The notes under the pieces: model-generated | Told to the model about the DNA's origin: nothing | The model's database searches: none | What the model saw: only the letters and a program-made list of their open reading frames with translations | Shown here: piece after piece, positions 35,815 to 43,710 of the stretch | How positions within the stretch are numbered: position 1 is the first letter of the stretch | Layout of the letters: the number at the start of each line of letters is the position of its first letter | Source of the DNA: JANXQG01 sp963775975 | Lineage (GTDB): Bacteria > Planctomycetota > Planctomycetia > Pirellulales > Thermoguttaceae | Direction of reading: 5' to 3' | Assembly (NCBI GenBank): GCA_963775975.1 | Contig: CAVZKX010000003.1 | Location: 496,001 to 560,000, forward strand | Length of the DNA: 64,000 bases | Translations under genes and position numbers: made by a program

Positions 35815-37195
35815 ATGCACGATGCAAATGTTTCCCGATGCGACCTTCACGTCCACAGCAAGTACTCCGACCGCCCCAGTGAATGGTTCCTCCGTCGGGT
35901 CGGAGCGCCGGAATCGTTCGTCGATCCGCGGGAAGTCTATCGCAACGCCCGGCAAAAGGGCATGGACTTCGTCACCATCTCTGACCACAACTGCATCAAG
36001 GGCGCGCTGGAGATCGCGCATCTGCCGGGCACCTTCATTTCCAACGAGGTGACGACCTACTTTCCCGAAAACGGGGCCAAGGTCCACGTCCTCGTCACCG
36101 GGATCGACGAAGAGCAGTTCCGCATGATTCAAGAGCTGCGCGAAAACATCTATCGCCTCCAGGAATACCTGATGGCTGAAGACATCATCTGCTCGGTGGC
36201 TCATGTGCTCTTCCGCGTCAACGGGCGGCTGACGATCGACCAGTTTGAGCGGCTGCTCCTGCTTTTTCCGCGATTCGAATTGATCAACGGTTCCCGCGAT
36301 CGCCGCGCGGCCGATCTGCTGGGCGCGATCCTCGGCGGCCTCACGCCCGAAATGATCGCCGAAATGGCCGACCGGCAGGACGTCGAGCCTTTTGGCCCGT
36401 GCCCGTGGAAGAAGGTCGCTTACCGCGGGGAGCGACGACCACAGCGGCGCCTACACGGCCGGCGCGTTCACGAAGACACCATTGGCATCGAACGTCCACG
36501 AGTTTCTCGCCTTCCTCCGCCGCGGCGACCATGAGCCGGACGGCGCCTGCGGGGGCAGCGTTCTGATGGGCCATGCCTTCTACCACATTGCTTACAGTTA
36601 TTATCAAGATCGCTTCGTCCGCGGCAACTCCAGCGGCAAGCCGACGCTCATGGGCCAGCTTTTCGAACGGCTTTTGAAGCCGGCGGTTGACGAAAGTCAG
36701 GGCAAGGGCATCAAAGGGCTGGCGATGCGATTCTTCGTTTCGCGTCAATTGAGCAAGCTTAGCGAGACCGAGCGGCAACTGGTGGCCGATTTCCGCCGGC
36801 TCTTTTCTGACAGCCAAGAGTTGGACACGGCCCAGCCGCTTTTGGACGACCGCCGCACGTTCCGCATCGCCTGCCACATCAGCCAGACGCTCGGGTATAC
36901 GTTTTTGCAGCGGTTCGTCGAGTTCGCGCGGCAGGGCCGTTTGATGGAGAGCCTGCAAACCGTAGCCTCGCTGGCCCCGGTGGCGCTGAGCATGGCGCCA
37001 TACCTGGCGGCCTTCAGCACGCAACACAAAGACGAACGCTTCCACAAGGCGGTCGCCGCACACTTTCCCGCCGCGGCCCACCTCCGCCGGACGAGCGAGA
37101 ACAAAGCCTGGCTCACGGATACGTTCACGGAGGTCAACGGCGTAAGCCGGACGATCCAAGTCCTCGCCCAAACCGCGCGAAAGGCCGGCCGCTAG
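35815..37195 (+). pseudogene. PHP-domain phosphoesterase part of a PHP-GT4 fusion gene, frameshift and stop codon
   Basis: Starts at ATG 35815. The PHP metal-binding motif CDLHVHSKYSDRP, then FVTISDHNCIKGAL and NEVTTYFPENGAKVHVLVTG, mark a PHP-type phosphoesterase domain. The frame shifts near 36413; the second frame continues SLTAGSDDHSGAYTAGAF, the last metal-binding segment, and then a long helical region. It ends AEVNGVSRTI-type text (TFTEVNGVSRTIQVLAQTAR), the classical start of a GT4 glycosyltransferase, and a TAG at 37193-37195. After that TAG the same frame continues into the glycosyltransferase, so the two halves belong to one protein. Confidence 0.8.
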
Positions 37196-37204
37196 CTGGT
37201 CATA

Positions 37205-38299
37205 TTGACCTGCGCCGAGAACCCGCCGGAAATCAAGATCGACCTGAAGAACTTTCTGCCCGTGGGAACCTTCCCGTTGCCCGAGTACGAGTCGCAGACG
37301 CTGGCTTTCCCGCCGTTCTTGGAGGTCGTCGAATACATCGAGCGGCACCGCTTCAACGAGTTGATCATTTCCACGCCCGGCCCGATGGGGCTGACCGGTC
37401 TGGCCGCGGCGCGGCTCTTGGGCTTGCGAACGACGGGCATCTATCACACCGATTTCGTCCAGTACGTGCGCCACTTGACGCAGGACGACGACATGGCCGA
37501 CCTCACCTTGCAATACATGCGATGGTTCTACGACCAATGCACAACGATCCTCGCGCCGACCGACTGCTATCGTCGGCAGTTGTTGGACTGCGGGATTGAG
37601 CCTTCCAAGCTGGGCGTGATGGCACGCGGCGTCGATGCGGAGTTGTTCCATCCTTCCAAGGCCGAGCCGTCTTATTTCGACCGCTACACGGCGAAGGACA
37701 CATTTCGCTTCCTTTACGTCGGACGCATCTCGAAAGAGAAAAACGTCGAGATGCTGCTGGACGCGCTCGACGAATTGCTTGGCCGCGGCCGCGCGGCAAG
37801 CCTGGTTTTTGTGGGCGACGGGCCGCTTCGCCCGCACTTGGAGGCTCGTTGCAAGGACCGACCCGTCGCATTCACCGGCATACTTGAGGGCGAGGAGCTC
37901 GCCCGCGCCTACGCCAGCGGCGACTGCATGGTCTTTCCGACAACGACGGACACCTTTGGCAATGTCGTGCTGGAGGCACACGCTTCGGGCCTGCCTGTCA
38001 TCGTAAGCAATCGCGGCGGTCCGGCGGAGATCGTGCGGAGGCATGATTCGGGAATCGTCGTTGACGTGGCTCAGCCGCATGCTCTCGCGGAGGCAATGGA
38101 GCGAATGATGTTGGACGCGGAACTTCGCGCCGAGTTGCGGCAGCGCGGATTGTACAACGCCGGCGAGTGCCGTTGGGAAGACGTGCTCGAGGAATTTTGG
38201 ACCCGCGACGGAAATGACTCGTACGAGTCGGATGTGGAAATCAATCGGGCCTTGGACGCCCGCAACGCGCCTGGCGTGATCGCGATGGAAGTGGCGTAA
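37205..38299 (+). CDS. GT4 family glycosyltransferase, C-terminal part of the PHP fusion
   Basis: The frame is identical to that of the preceding segment; only a TAG at 37193-37195 separates AGR from LVILTCAENPPEIKIDL. Typical GT4 features are STPGPMGLTGLAAARLLGL, TTGIYHTDFVQYVRHL, MARGVDAELFHPSK, FLYVGRISKEKNVEMLLDAL and the donor-binding ETFGNVVLEAHASGLPVI-like segment (TDTFGNVVLEAHASGLPVIV). Sequence around the acceptor start (EVNGVSRT) is shared with mannosyl- and glucosyl-transferases that act on lipids or lipid-linked acceptors. Next to btaB/btaA, a role in making a membrane glycolipid is plausible but unproven. Confidence 0.85.
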   Translation: MTCAENPPEIKIDLKNFLPVGTFPLPEYESQTLAFPPFLEVVEYIERHRFNELIISTPGPMGLTGLAAARLLGLRTTGIYHTDFVQYVRHLTQDDDMADLTLQYMRWFYDQCTTILAPTDCYRRQLLDCGIEPSKLGVMARGVDAELFHPSKAEPSYFDRYTAKDTFRFLYVGRISKEKNVEMLLDALDELLGRGRAASLVFVGDGPLRPHLEARCKDRPVAFTGILEGEELARAYASGDCMVFPTTTDTFGNVVLEAHASGLPVIVSNRGGPAEIVRRHDSGIVVDVAQPHALAEAMERMMLDAELRAELRQRGLYNAGECRWEDVLEEFWTRDGNDSYESDVEINRALDARNAPGVIAMEVA

Positions 38300-38320
38300 T
38301 TCGTAGACTGGGGAACCAGA

Positions 38321-38755
38321 TTAGTACATGTCATAAACAAGTTCCCCGTTGTGCGCCGGATTGCCAATCAGCGCATGCGCGGTCATGTCGATCACGAAGT
38401 CCATGTGTTCCAATGGCAATTGTCCGATGAGCACCGGTACTGAGTCGGGCACTTCAAGAACGTCGGTTGTGCAACTACGGTCCTGAATTGTCAATGTAAC
38501 TGCATCGTAAAGGTCCGCTGCCGCCGGTCCTTTGCTTGTAGTGACTTGGCGTACGCCGACCTTTTTCAAGCCCAACTGCCGGATCATTCGCGTGGGAAGA
38601 GAGAGCAGTCTCGCTCCTGAATCGACGAGCGCATCGGAAATAATGATGCGCCGAGCCTCGTCAGCGCGAATAGCACCGCTTCGCACGGCCCATTGATCCT
38701 CAAGGTTCTCAACTATCGCTTCCGTCAGCACTCGACCCATCGTATCATTCTCCAC
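38321..38755 (-). CDS. Clan AA retropepsin-like aspartic protease family protein
   Basis: 144 residues, the size of one retropepsin-like domain. The catalytic-type motif DALVDSGARLLSLPTRMI is followed by the flap and the second half ending in EHMDFVIDM. Similar single-domain proteins are widespread in planctomycetes and cyanobacteria; substrates are unknown. It lies between the glycosyltransferase and btaB, convergent with the former. Confidence 0.8.
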   Translation of the reverse strand: MENDTMGRVLTEAIVENLEDQWAVRSGAIRADEARRIIISDALVDSGARLLSLPTRMIRQLGLKKVGVRQVTTSKGPAAADLYDAVTLTIQDRSCTTDVLEVPDSVPVLIGQLPLEHMDFVIDMTAHALIGNPAHNGELVYDMY

Positions 38756-38832
38756 GGCATGATCTCCTCAATAAACGCCAAAAAACACTGCCCTCTATCA
38801 ATGCTATTCCTGCCATCGTTGAATTGCAACTT

Positions 38833-39564
38833 TCATCCCGGCTTCTTCCCAACGAACGTGTAGTAAGGTACGCGAACTAGCGGCATGTAAGGCACCTTCG
38901 CGCGATGTTCTTCCAGCCGCACGGTCTCAAAGCGCCGCTGCAAATAGGGCACGTGATCGGGCGAGAGGAAGACGTTGTCCGTGCCCATCCAAACTGGCCA
39001 AAATGTCCGCGTGAACCACGAGTGCCGCCCGCGACCCTCGGTCGGAAATTTCCGCGCGACGAAGAAGTCTGTGACGCCGACCGTTCCGCCCGGCCGCAAC
39101 ATGGCCAAGGCGTTATCGATCGCCGCGAACCAATCGGGTATCATCGTCAGCGAATAGGAAAACGTAACCACGTCGGCGCAGCCTTCTACCGGCCGGAAGA
39201 GCGTCGCGTCGGCATGAACGGTTTCTACGTTCTTCCAGCCGCGGGCGTCGCATCGCTTCCGCGCCACGGAGAGCAGCGAGTCGCACAGATCGACGAGATA
39301 CACCTTGCCCGCGCGGTGCAGGTCTTCGCCGATCGGCTCCAGGTTCGCTCCCGTGCCGCCGCCCAGATCGACCCATACGCCGCCTTCTGGCACCGGTATC
39401 GAGCGGTACATCGCCTCGCGGCCTTGCAGCAGCCGGCGGCGGAAATCGTCGTATCCCGCCGCCTGCCCGGAATAAAACGACTCCAACCGCGCCGAGTGGT
39501 CATTGCCGCGAACCGGCTTGGCGACGATGTGATAGAGAATGCGGAGATCGGCGAGGAAGGACAT
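38833..39564 (-). CDS. btaB: BtaB-like S-adenosylmethionine:diacylglyceryl-homoserine N-methyltransferase
   Basis: 243 residues. The SAM motif I is WVDLGGGTGANLEPI, with VYLVDLCDSLLSVARKRC as the acidic strand and VVTFSYSLTMIPDWFAAIDN following. The C-terminus (KVPYMPLVRVPYYTFVGKK) matches BtaB, which methylates the homoserine amine three times to give the betaine lipid DGTS. The btaA homologue lies immediately upstream on the same strand, which strongly supports the identification. The 97-base gap between the two genes is filled by a low-complexity repeat. Confidence 0.85.
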   Translation of the reverse strand: MSFLADLRILYHIVAKPVRGNDHSARLESFYSGQAAGYDDFRRRLLQGREAMYRSIPVPEGGVWVDLGGGTGANLEPIGEDLHRAGKVYLVDLCDSLLSVARKRCDARGWKNVETVHADATLFRPVEGCADVVTFSYSLTMIPDWFAAIDNALAMLRPGGTVGVTDFFVARKFPTEGRGRHSWFTRTFWPVWMGTDNVFLSPDHVPYLQRRFETVRLEEHRAKVPYMPLVRVPYYTFVGKKPG

Positions 39565-39566
39565 TG

Positions 39567-39660
39567 CTTAGGATTTAGAAGCTAGGAGTTAGAAGTCAGA
39601 AGTCAGAAGTCAGCCTTTCGCGCCAGACCAAGATCTAAGCTCTAAGAACTAAGTCCTTTC
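39567..39660. repeat. TTAGGAGT/AGAAGTCAG low-complexity inverted repeat between btaA and btaB
   Basis: The left arm has GGAGTTAGAAGTCAG units (three AGAAGTCAG copies), the right arm CTAAGCTCTAAGAACTAAG. The element is of the same kind as the one at 61060-61162 and splits the btaAB operon. Confidence 0.7.
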
Positions 39661-39661
39661 C

Positions 39662-40855
39662 TTATGCCGCCAGATCGGCAATATGGAAGCTGCCATACGT
39701 ATGCACGCGGCACTGCGGATGCAGTTGCTCGGCCAACGGGCGATCGTAGGTCAATAGCTCGCCGACTTCGCGCAAGCGTCCGCCGACTTCGACCATCGTC
39801 CGATCGACGAACTCCGTCCGCAATCCGGCGCTTCGCCATAGGATGCGCGCGCCGGGTGAGGCGCGGCGGACGATCCATTGCCATTCCTGGGCCAGTAGCG
39901 GCAGCCGCTGCGTCGAAAGCCAATCCATGTGGTCCAGGAGCACGAAGCGCGAGATCGGCCGCGAATCCTTCATCAAAAAGCCTTCGACCGAGTCGGTGTG
40001 TACGTCGACGCGGTCAGCCAGGCCGTCGCGAAGCTTCTGGAAATTGTGCGACTTGAGGTATTCCGGGCAGCAGTTCGGAGTGTATCGCCCCGTCATGTAG
40101 AGACGCCAGAAGTAATTGTCCGCCAGCGGCAGTCGGGCGAAGACCGCATCGAGGCAGTCGCGCACGAACTGGCTGAGTCCGCCGGAGTATTGCGTTTCGA
40201 TCTGATGCCGCTGCGGCCGCGGAATGCCCAAGAGCGAGAGGACCGTGTCGCGGCGCATGGCGAATTGCATCGGCCGCGACCAAATGGGCTCGCGGAGATG
40301 CCGGTCGTAAACCTCTTGCTGCTGGTCGAGCGTCGTGCATTCCAGCAATTCGTTGATCCGCGGCCGCAGCTTGGCTACGCGGTTGAGATAGAAATTGACC
40401 AGCATGGCAAACGTGCCGCTCGTGCCGCGAAAGTAGAACGGGCGGCGATTGTTTGGATCGAAAAAATCGATCCAGCGGTCCCAGTACTTCTGCGGCCATT
40501 CGCCCAGCGCCGGTCGCAGCTTGTCTTCGTAAATCTTTCGCGCGCCGCTCAGTCGGCCGTTGCCGAACATGGCGAAGAAGTCTTCGTATTCCAAGTGGCG
40601 GATGCCGGCCAGCTTCAAATCGAGCAAGGCGTTCTGCCGCGGGTTCATATCGACGGCCACGACCTGCTTTGGCCCCGCCAGCGCGTAATCCAGCGCGTTG
40701 CAGCCGGCCGACGTGATCACCAGCACCGTATCGCGGGGCGTGAGCTTCATCGCCACGTGGTCGAGCCGAGGATCTTCCCAGCAGGTGTTATAGACCAGGT
40801 TGTTTCCATGCACGAACTTGAAAACCTTGCCACCGGCCCAATCTTTGACTGACAT
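39662..40855 (-). CDS. btaA: BtaA: SAM:diacylglycerol 3-amino-3-carboxypropyltransferase (DUF3419)
   Basis: 397 residues from ATG 40855, with AAGGAG seven bases upstream. The sequence fits the DUF3419/BtaA family over its full length: KFVHGNNLVYNTCWEDPRLD at the start, VLVITSAGCNALDYALAGPK (SAM fold), VVAVDMNPRQNALLDLKLAG, ETQYSGGLSQFVRDCLDAVF and NYFWRLYMTGRYTPNCCPEY. BtaA transfers the 3-amino-3-carboxypropyl group of SAM to diacylglycerol, the first step in making phosphorus-free betaine lipids. It is followed by btaB in the same direction. Confidence 0.92.
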   Translation of the reverse strand: MSVKDWAGGKVFKFVHGNNLVYNTCWEDPRLDHVAMKLTPRDTVLVITSAGCNALDYALAGPKQVVAVDMNPRQNALLDLKLAGIRHLEYEDFFAMFGNGRLSGARKIYEDKLRPALGEWPQKYWDRWIDFFDPNNRRPFYFRGTSGTFAMLVNFYLNRVAKLRPRINELLECTTLDQQQEVYDRHLREPIWSRPMQFAMRRDTVLSLLGIPRPQRHQIETQYSGGLSQFVRDCLDAVFARLPLADNYFWRLYMTGRYTPNCCPEYLKSHNFQKLRDGLADRVDVHTDSVEGFLMKDSRPISRFVLLDHMDWLSTQRLPLLAQEWQWIVRRASPGARILWRSAGLRTEFVDRTMVEVGGRLREVGELLTYDRPLAEQLHPQCRVHTYGSFHIADLAA

Positions 40856-40928
40856 GGGATTCTCCTTATGCGGTAAAGTAGCAGGCACGCTCCAAGTGCC
40901 GTCCGCTGGCGGGATTCGTAAAGCGTTA

Positions 40929-40957
40929 TTTGTACGGAATTTGCGGCAAAACGTCAA
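40929..40957 (-). promoter_or_regulatory. Candidate promoter of btaA
   Basis: On the minus strand TTGACG (40952-40957) and TACAAA (40929-40934) are 17 bases apart, giving a leader of about 65 bases before ATG 40855. No PHO-box-like pair is seen here. Confidence 0.4.
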
Positions 40958-41369
40958 TGGATTATCTCGGAGGCAAACTGGCCCTTCGCACGGCTCGTTT
41001 AGCACGAAGCCCGCCTGCCTCTGTAGATTAAGCGTGGAACGGAGCACGATATAACATGGCCGAAATACGCATTTAATCTTTGCCTAACAGTGCTGCGAGC
41101 GGGGGCGAAGCGAGTCGCTGGAGTTCCGGCTGTAGCCGGCGGATCGGTCGTCGCGTCGCATGGCACAGTTTGGCTCAAAATGGCACACTTTCGGAAGTTG
41201 GGCCGGCGGATGGTGGGATGCACGAGGAATTCTCGCGCAAAGGCGCAGAGCTCGCAAAGGTGATGACAGGAAAATGACTGATTTGGTACACATGGTAAAG
41301 TCAGGAATGAAGTTTTTTTTCTTCGTCTTTTGGAATTCGCGTTTTTCGCCTGTTTTGTTGGGGTTTTGC

Positions 41370-41446
41370 CAATCAGCACTCGATCAGAACGCGGTCAGGA
41401 ATGGATCAGGACGCGATCAGGGCTCGGTCAGGATGCGATCAGGATC
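41370..41446. repeat. Seven-copy 11-base tandem repeat (CGATCAGGAYG)
   Basis: Units at 41370, 41381, 41392, 41403, 41414, 41425 and 41436 are each 11 bases with a TCAG core (consensus CGATCAGGAYG; the first and third copies are the most diverged). An 11-base unit cannot keep one reading frame, so it is not a coding repeat. Confidence 0.85.
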
Positions 41447-41731
41447 ACTTCTTCTGGCTGTTTGTTTACTCGGCCGGGTTCTCCAAGTGTATTGTATTAA
41501 CTGGAGATAACTCGTCATAACGGTCGGCTAACCAACAATGGCAGTCAGAGGGTGAGCCGACCGCAATGCAGCAAGTCCCGTGCCAATGTGACATCACATA
41601 TAATCTATTGTAAACAATTGATCGATTGAGAAACCGCCGGCTTGTCCAGTGGAGGCTCACGATTGGAGCTGTGGCGAACCTGCAAATAAGTGGCTTTCCA
41701 TCGCCGGACTGGCGGCGGCACTTGCTGGAGT

Positions 41732-42022
41732 TTAGGTTGGCTCGAATCCGCTTTTTTGCTGCTTGCCTAATAACGCCGGTCTTGGGTCTCGACTGATAGC
41801 ATCCTCGCGGCGCCCAAAGCGCCCGGTCGATTCTAAAAGGTGTTCTGGAATCGCAAATGTCTCTCCAAACTCGTTTATATGAACCCCATAGTCCCTTTCC
41901 ACAAGATCGCTTGAATCGCTCATGCCCAAAACAATACCCTCTTTTCCTCGCAGAGCTTCTTTTATTCGTGGAGGGTCTCCGATGACCCGCACGATTTCGT
42001 AAAATGCAAATCTTGGTTCCAT
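41732..42022 (-). CDS. Immunity protein 31-like small protein
   Basis: 96 residues. FAFYEIVRVIGDPPRIKEAL, GKEGIVLGMSD, YGVHINEFGETFAIPEHLLE and the ESTG ending resemble the Imm31 family, single-domain proteins that protect against polymorphic toxins. No toxin gene is adjacent, and the protein stands alone between repeats. The identification rests on pattern recognition, and the family also contains orphan members of unknown role. Confidence 0.6.
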   Translation of the reverse strand: MEPRFAFYEIVRVIGDPPRIKEALRGKEGIVLGMSDSSDLVERDYGVHINEFGETFAIPEHLLESTGRFGRREDAISRDPRPALLGKQQKSGFEPT

Positions 42023-42161
42023 GGTTTACCTTCCGTTATCTAACCGCTCCGTCAACGGACGCATTTAGGTGGAGCGAGCATTATCCTAAGTATCGAGCGA
42101 TGTTGGATGACGGGCAAGGCGATACGGAGGCACGACCTGGACTGAACTCAGCTACGTAGCA

Positions 42162-42198
42162 CCCTCACCCTAACCCTCTTCCGGAGGTGGAGGGGACC
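42162..42198. repeat. CCCTCACCCTAACCCTC / GGAGGTGGAGGGG element
   Basis: CACCCTCACCCTAACCCTCT followed by a purine arm GGAGGTGGAGGGG. It is the same family as the element at 2246-2288 in the opposite orientation, and lies directly upstream of the ArsR promoter. Confidence 0.75.
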
Positions 42199-42215
42199 AG
42201 TTTACCGCGCACCCC

Positions 42216-42243
42216 TTGACATGCAACCAAATGGTTGCATAAT
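42216..42243 (+). promoter_or_regulatory. ArsR-family promoter with embedded operator palindrome
   Basis: TTGACA (42216-42221) and CATAAT (42238-42243) are 16 bases apart. A perfect palindrome, TGCAACCAAATGGTTGCA (42222-42239), fills the spacer and enters the -10. Binding there would block RNA polymerase. It is the expected layout of an autoregulated ArsR-type gene. Confidence 0.7.
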
Positions 42244-42261
42244 ATGACCGTGGACGCGGAC

Positions 42262-42579
42262 ATGGACATGGTGTTCAAGGCGCTGGCCGATCCGGGCCGG
42301 CGGCTGCTTTTGGACCGCTTGCGGGCGGACAACGGGCAGACGCTCTCCGAGCTTTGCGAACACCTCGACATGACCCGCCAGGCCGTGACCAAGCACCTCA
42401 AGCTGCTGGAAAAGGCGTCGCTGGTGGTCGCAATTTGGCGTGGCCGCGAGAAATTGCATTATCTCAACCCCGTGCCCATCCACGAGATCGCCGATCGGTG
42501 GATTGGCAAGTTCGAGCAGGGCCGCCTCCGCGCCCTGGCCGAGCTCAAAAAACAACTCGAAGGAGAAAGCGATGGCTAA
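42262..42579 (+). CDS. ArsR/SmtB family transcriptional regulator
   Basis: 105 residues from ATG 42262 (GTG 42250 or ATG 42244 are alternatives; the promoter places the transcript start near 42250). The winged-helix pattern is clear: MVFKALADPGRRLLLDRLRA, LSELCEHLDMTRQAVTKHLK, SLVVAIWRGREKLHYLNP. No metal-binding cysteines are seen, which fits the subgroup paired with SRPBCC proteins. The end overlaps the following gene by eight bases, so the two are co-translated. Confidence 0.9.
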   Translation: MDMVFKALADPGRRLLLDRLRADNGQTLSELCEHLDMTRQAVTKHLKLLEKASLVVAIWRGREKLHYLNPVPIHEIADRWIGKFEQGRLRALAELKKQLEGESDG

Positions 42580-43099
42580 TTCGCAATTTGTTTACGTGAC
42601 CTATATCCGCACCACGCCCGACAAGCTCTGGAAGGCCCTGCTCGAGCCCGAGTTCACCCGCCAGTACTGGGTCGATTGCTGGCAAGAGTGCGATTGGAAG
42701 ACTGGTTCGACTTGGCGGTTAATGAAGCCTGATGGCGACGTCACCGATAGCGGCGAGGTCGTGGAAATCGAGCCGGAGCGGCGGCTGGTCTTGAAGTGGC
42801 GGCACGAATTCAATCCGGAGCTGAGCAAGGAAGGCGAATCGCGGCTGACCTACACGCTGGAAACGGTCGGCGAATCGGTCAAGCTGACGGTCCTGCACGA
42901 GATCGACGTGCCCGACTCGAAGCTCATCAAGGCCGTGTCGAACGGCTGGCCGCATATTTTGGCGAGCCTGAAGAGCCTGCTGGAGACGGGCGAGTCGTTG
43001 GCCGAGACCCGCTCGTGGCCGAGGGAGGGCTGCGAGGGAGGCGCGGAAAGGGTAATGGAAGAACAATGTGATGACAGAAAAATGGTGGCAGAAAAATGA
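42572..43099 (+). CDS. SRPBCC (AHSA1-like) domain protein
   Basis: 175 residues from ATG 42572, with AAGGAG upstream. The AHSA1/START-like fold is visible: FVYVTYIRTTPDKLWKALLE, RQYWVDCWQECDWKTGSTWR, RLVLKWRHEFNP, and the C-terminal helix SNGWPHILASLKSLLETGES. Pairs of ArsR regulator and SRPBCC protein are common; the ligand is unknown. The last 30 residues or so (from RSWPREGCEGG on) look foreign, because the 3' end lies in a repeat element whose left arm contains the stop codon. Confidence 0.87.
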   Translation: MANSQFVYVTYIRTTPDKLWKALLEPEFTRQYWVDCWQECDWKTGSTWRLMKPDGDVTDSGEVVEIEPERRLVLKWRHEFNPELSKEGESRLTYTLETVGESVKLTVLHEIDVPDSKLIKAVSNGWPHILASLKSLLETGESLAETRSWPREGCEGGAERVMEEQCDDRKMVAEK

Positions 43100-43146
43100 A
43101 TGGACAGGAGCAAGTCCGGCATGTTTCTGCCATCAATCTTTCTGTC
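43073..43146. repeat. GACAGAAAAATG inverted repeat at the SRPBCC gene 3' end
   Basis: The left arm 43073-43098 (GACAGAAAAATGGTGGCAGA, then AAAATG) and the right arm 43120-43146 (CATGTTTCTGCCATC, then CTTTCTGTC) are imperfect reverse complements. The left arm supplies the last codons and stop of the gene, and the hairpin could also terminate transcription. Confidence 0.8.
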
Positions 43147-43302
43147 TTTTCTCTTGAGTCAAGTTTTTGAGGCTTCGCGGCCGCGGCAAGGGGCAATCCG
43201 GCATTTCGCCATCCGCCCTGATTGACTGGCCGGCGAACGCGGCTAAACTGGTATCGTGTCGAGGAAGCCGTAAGTCTTGGTGATCGGCGACGGAGGACAT
43301 TT

Positions 43303-43695
43303 ATGTCCACAAAACTCTTCTCCACGTATTGCCGCGACCAGGCGCTGATCGTCGCCCCGACCGAGTCGATTGGCAGCCTGCATACCGTGGGCGTGCGGAA
43401 GGAGGCCGAGGCCCTGATGGCCGAGGTTCACGCCGCTTGCATCAACAAAGTGGTCTTCGACATGAGCCGCGCGGAATATTTCGGCAGCCAGGTGATCGAG
43501 CTGATGATCGTCGTCTGGCGGCGTCTCGCGGCCGTGCAGGGCACGCTCGTTTTTTGCCAGATGTCGCCGGCCGCGCGGGAAATGATGCACATCGTGAACC
43601 TGGACTCGATCTGGCGAATCTACGATACGCTCGACGAGGCGCTTGCCGAGCCGGCGCAGGCGATGGAAAAACAGGCCGATGGCGCGGCCACATAA
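43303..43695 (+). CDS. STAS domain protein (anti-sigma-factor-antagonist type)
   Basis: 130 residues from ATG 43303, with GGAGG ahead. One STAS domain is visible: QALIVAPTESIGSL, KVVFDMSRAEYFGSQVIELM, VVWRRLAAVQGTLVFCQMSP and AREMMHIVNLDSIWRIYDTL. The Ser of FGSQV is at the usual phosphorylation position, which suggests a switch controlled by a kinase. No partner kinase or sigma factor is adjacent. The 5' neighbour is separated by about 200 bases; the pirin gene follows 15 bases later. Confidence 0.85.
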   Translation: MSTKLFSTYCRDQALIVAPTESIGSLHTVGVRKEAEALMAEVHAACINKVVFDMSRAEYFGSQVIELMIVVWRRLAAVQGTLVFCQMSPAAREMMHIVNLDSIWRIYDTLDEALAEPAQAMEKQADGAAT

Positions 43696-43710
43696 CAACC
43701 GCACGATACG

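Larger units (their letters stand above)
40856..41731. other. Gene-poor region with mixed repeats
   Basis: No gene longer than about 100 codons looks real. From the left it holds the btaA promoter, A/T-rich leader sequence, a GGAGTTCCGGCTGTAGCCGG-type palindrome near 41118, a short direct-repeat stretch (CAAAGGCGCAGAGCTCGCAA, near 41237), A/T-rich text near 41310, and the seven-copy 11-base tandem repeat listed separately. The remainder to 41731 shows nothing recognisable. Confidence 0.55.

Noticed and set aside
37193..37195. Pyrrolysine or other recoding at TAG
   Set aside because: No pyl genes or recoding signals are in the window; one substitution from GAG or an error explains it more simply.
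36341..38080. 579-codon minus-strand frame opposite the PHP-GT4 gene
   Set aside because: No motif is seen, and the plus strand encodes clear PHP and GT4 motifs in this interval.
41370..41446. CRISPR array
   Set aside because: The repeats are 11 bases, adjacent without unique spacers, and no cas genes are present.
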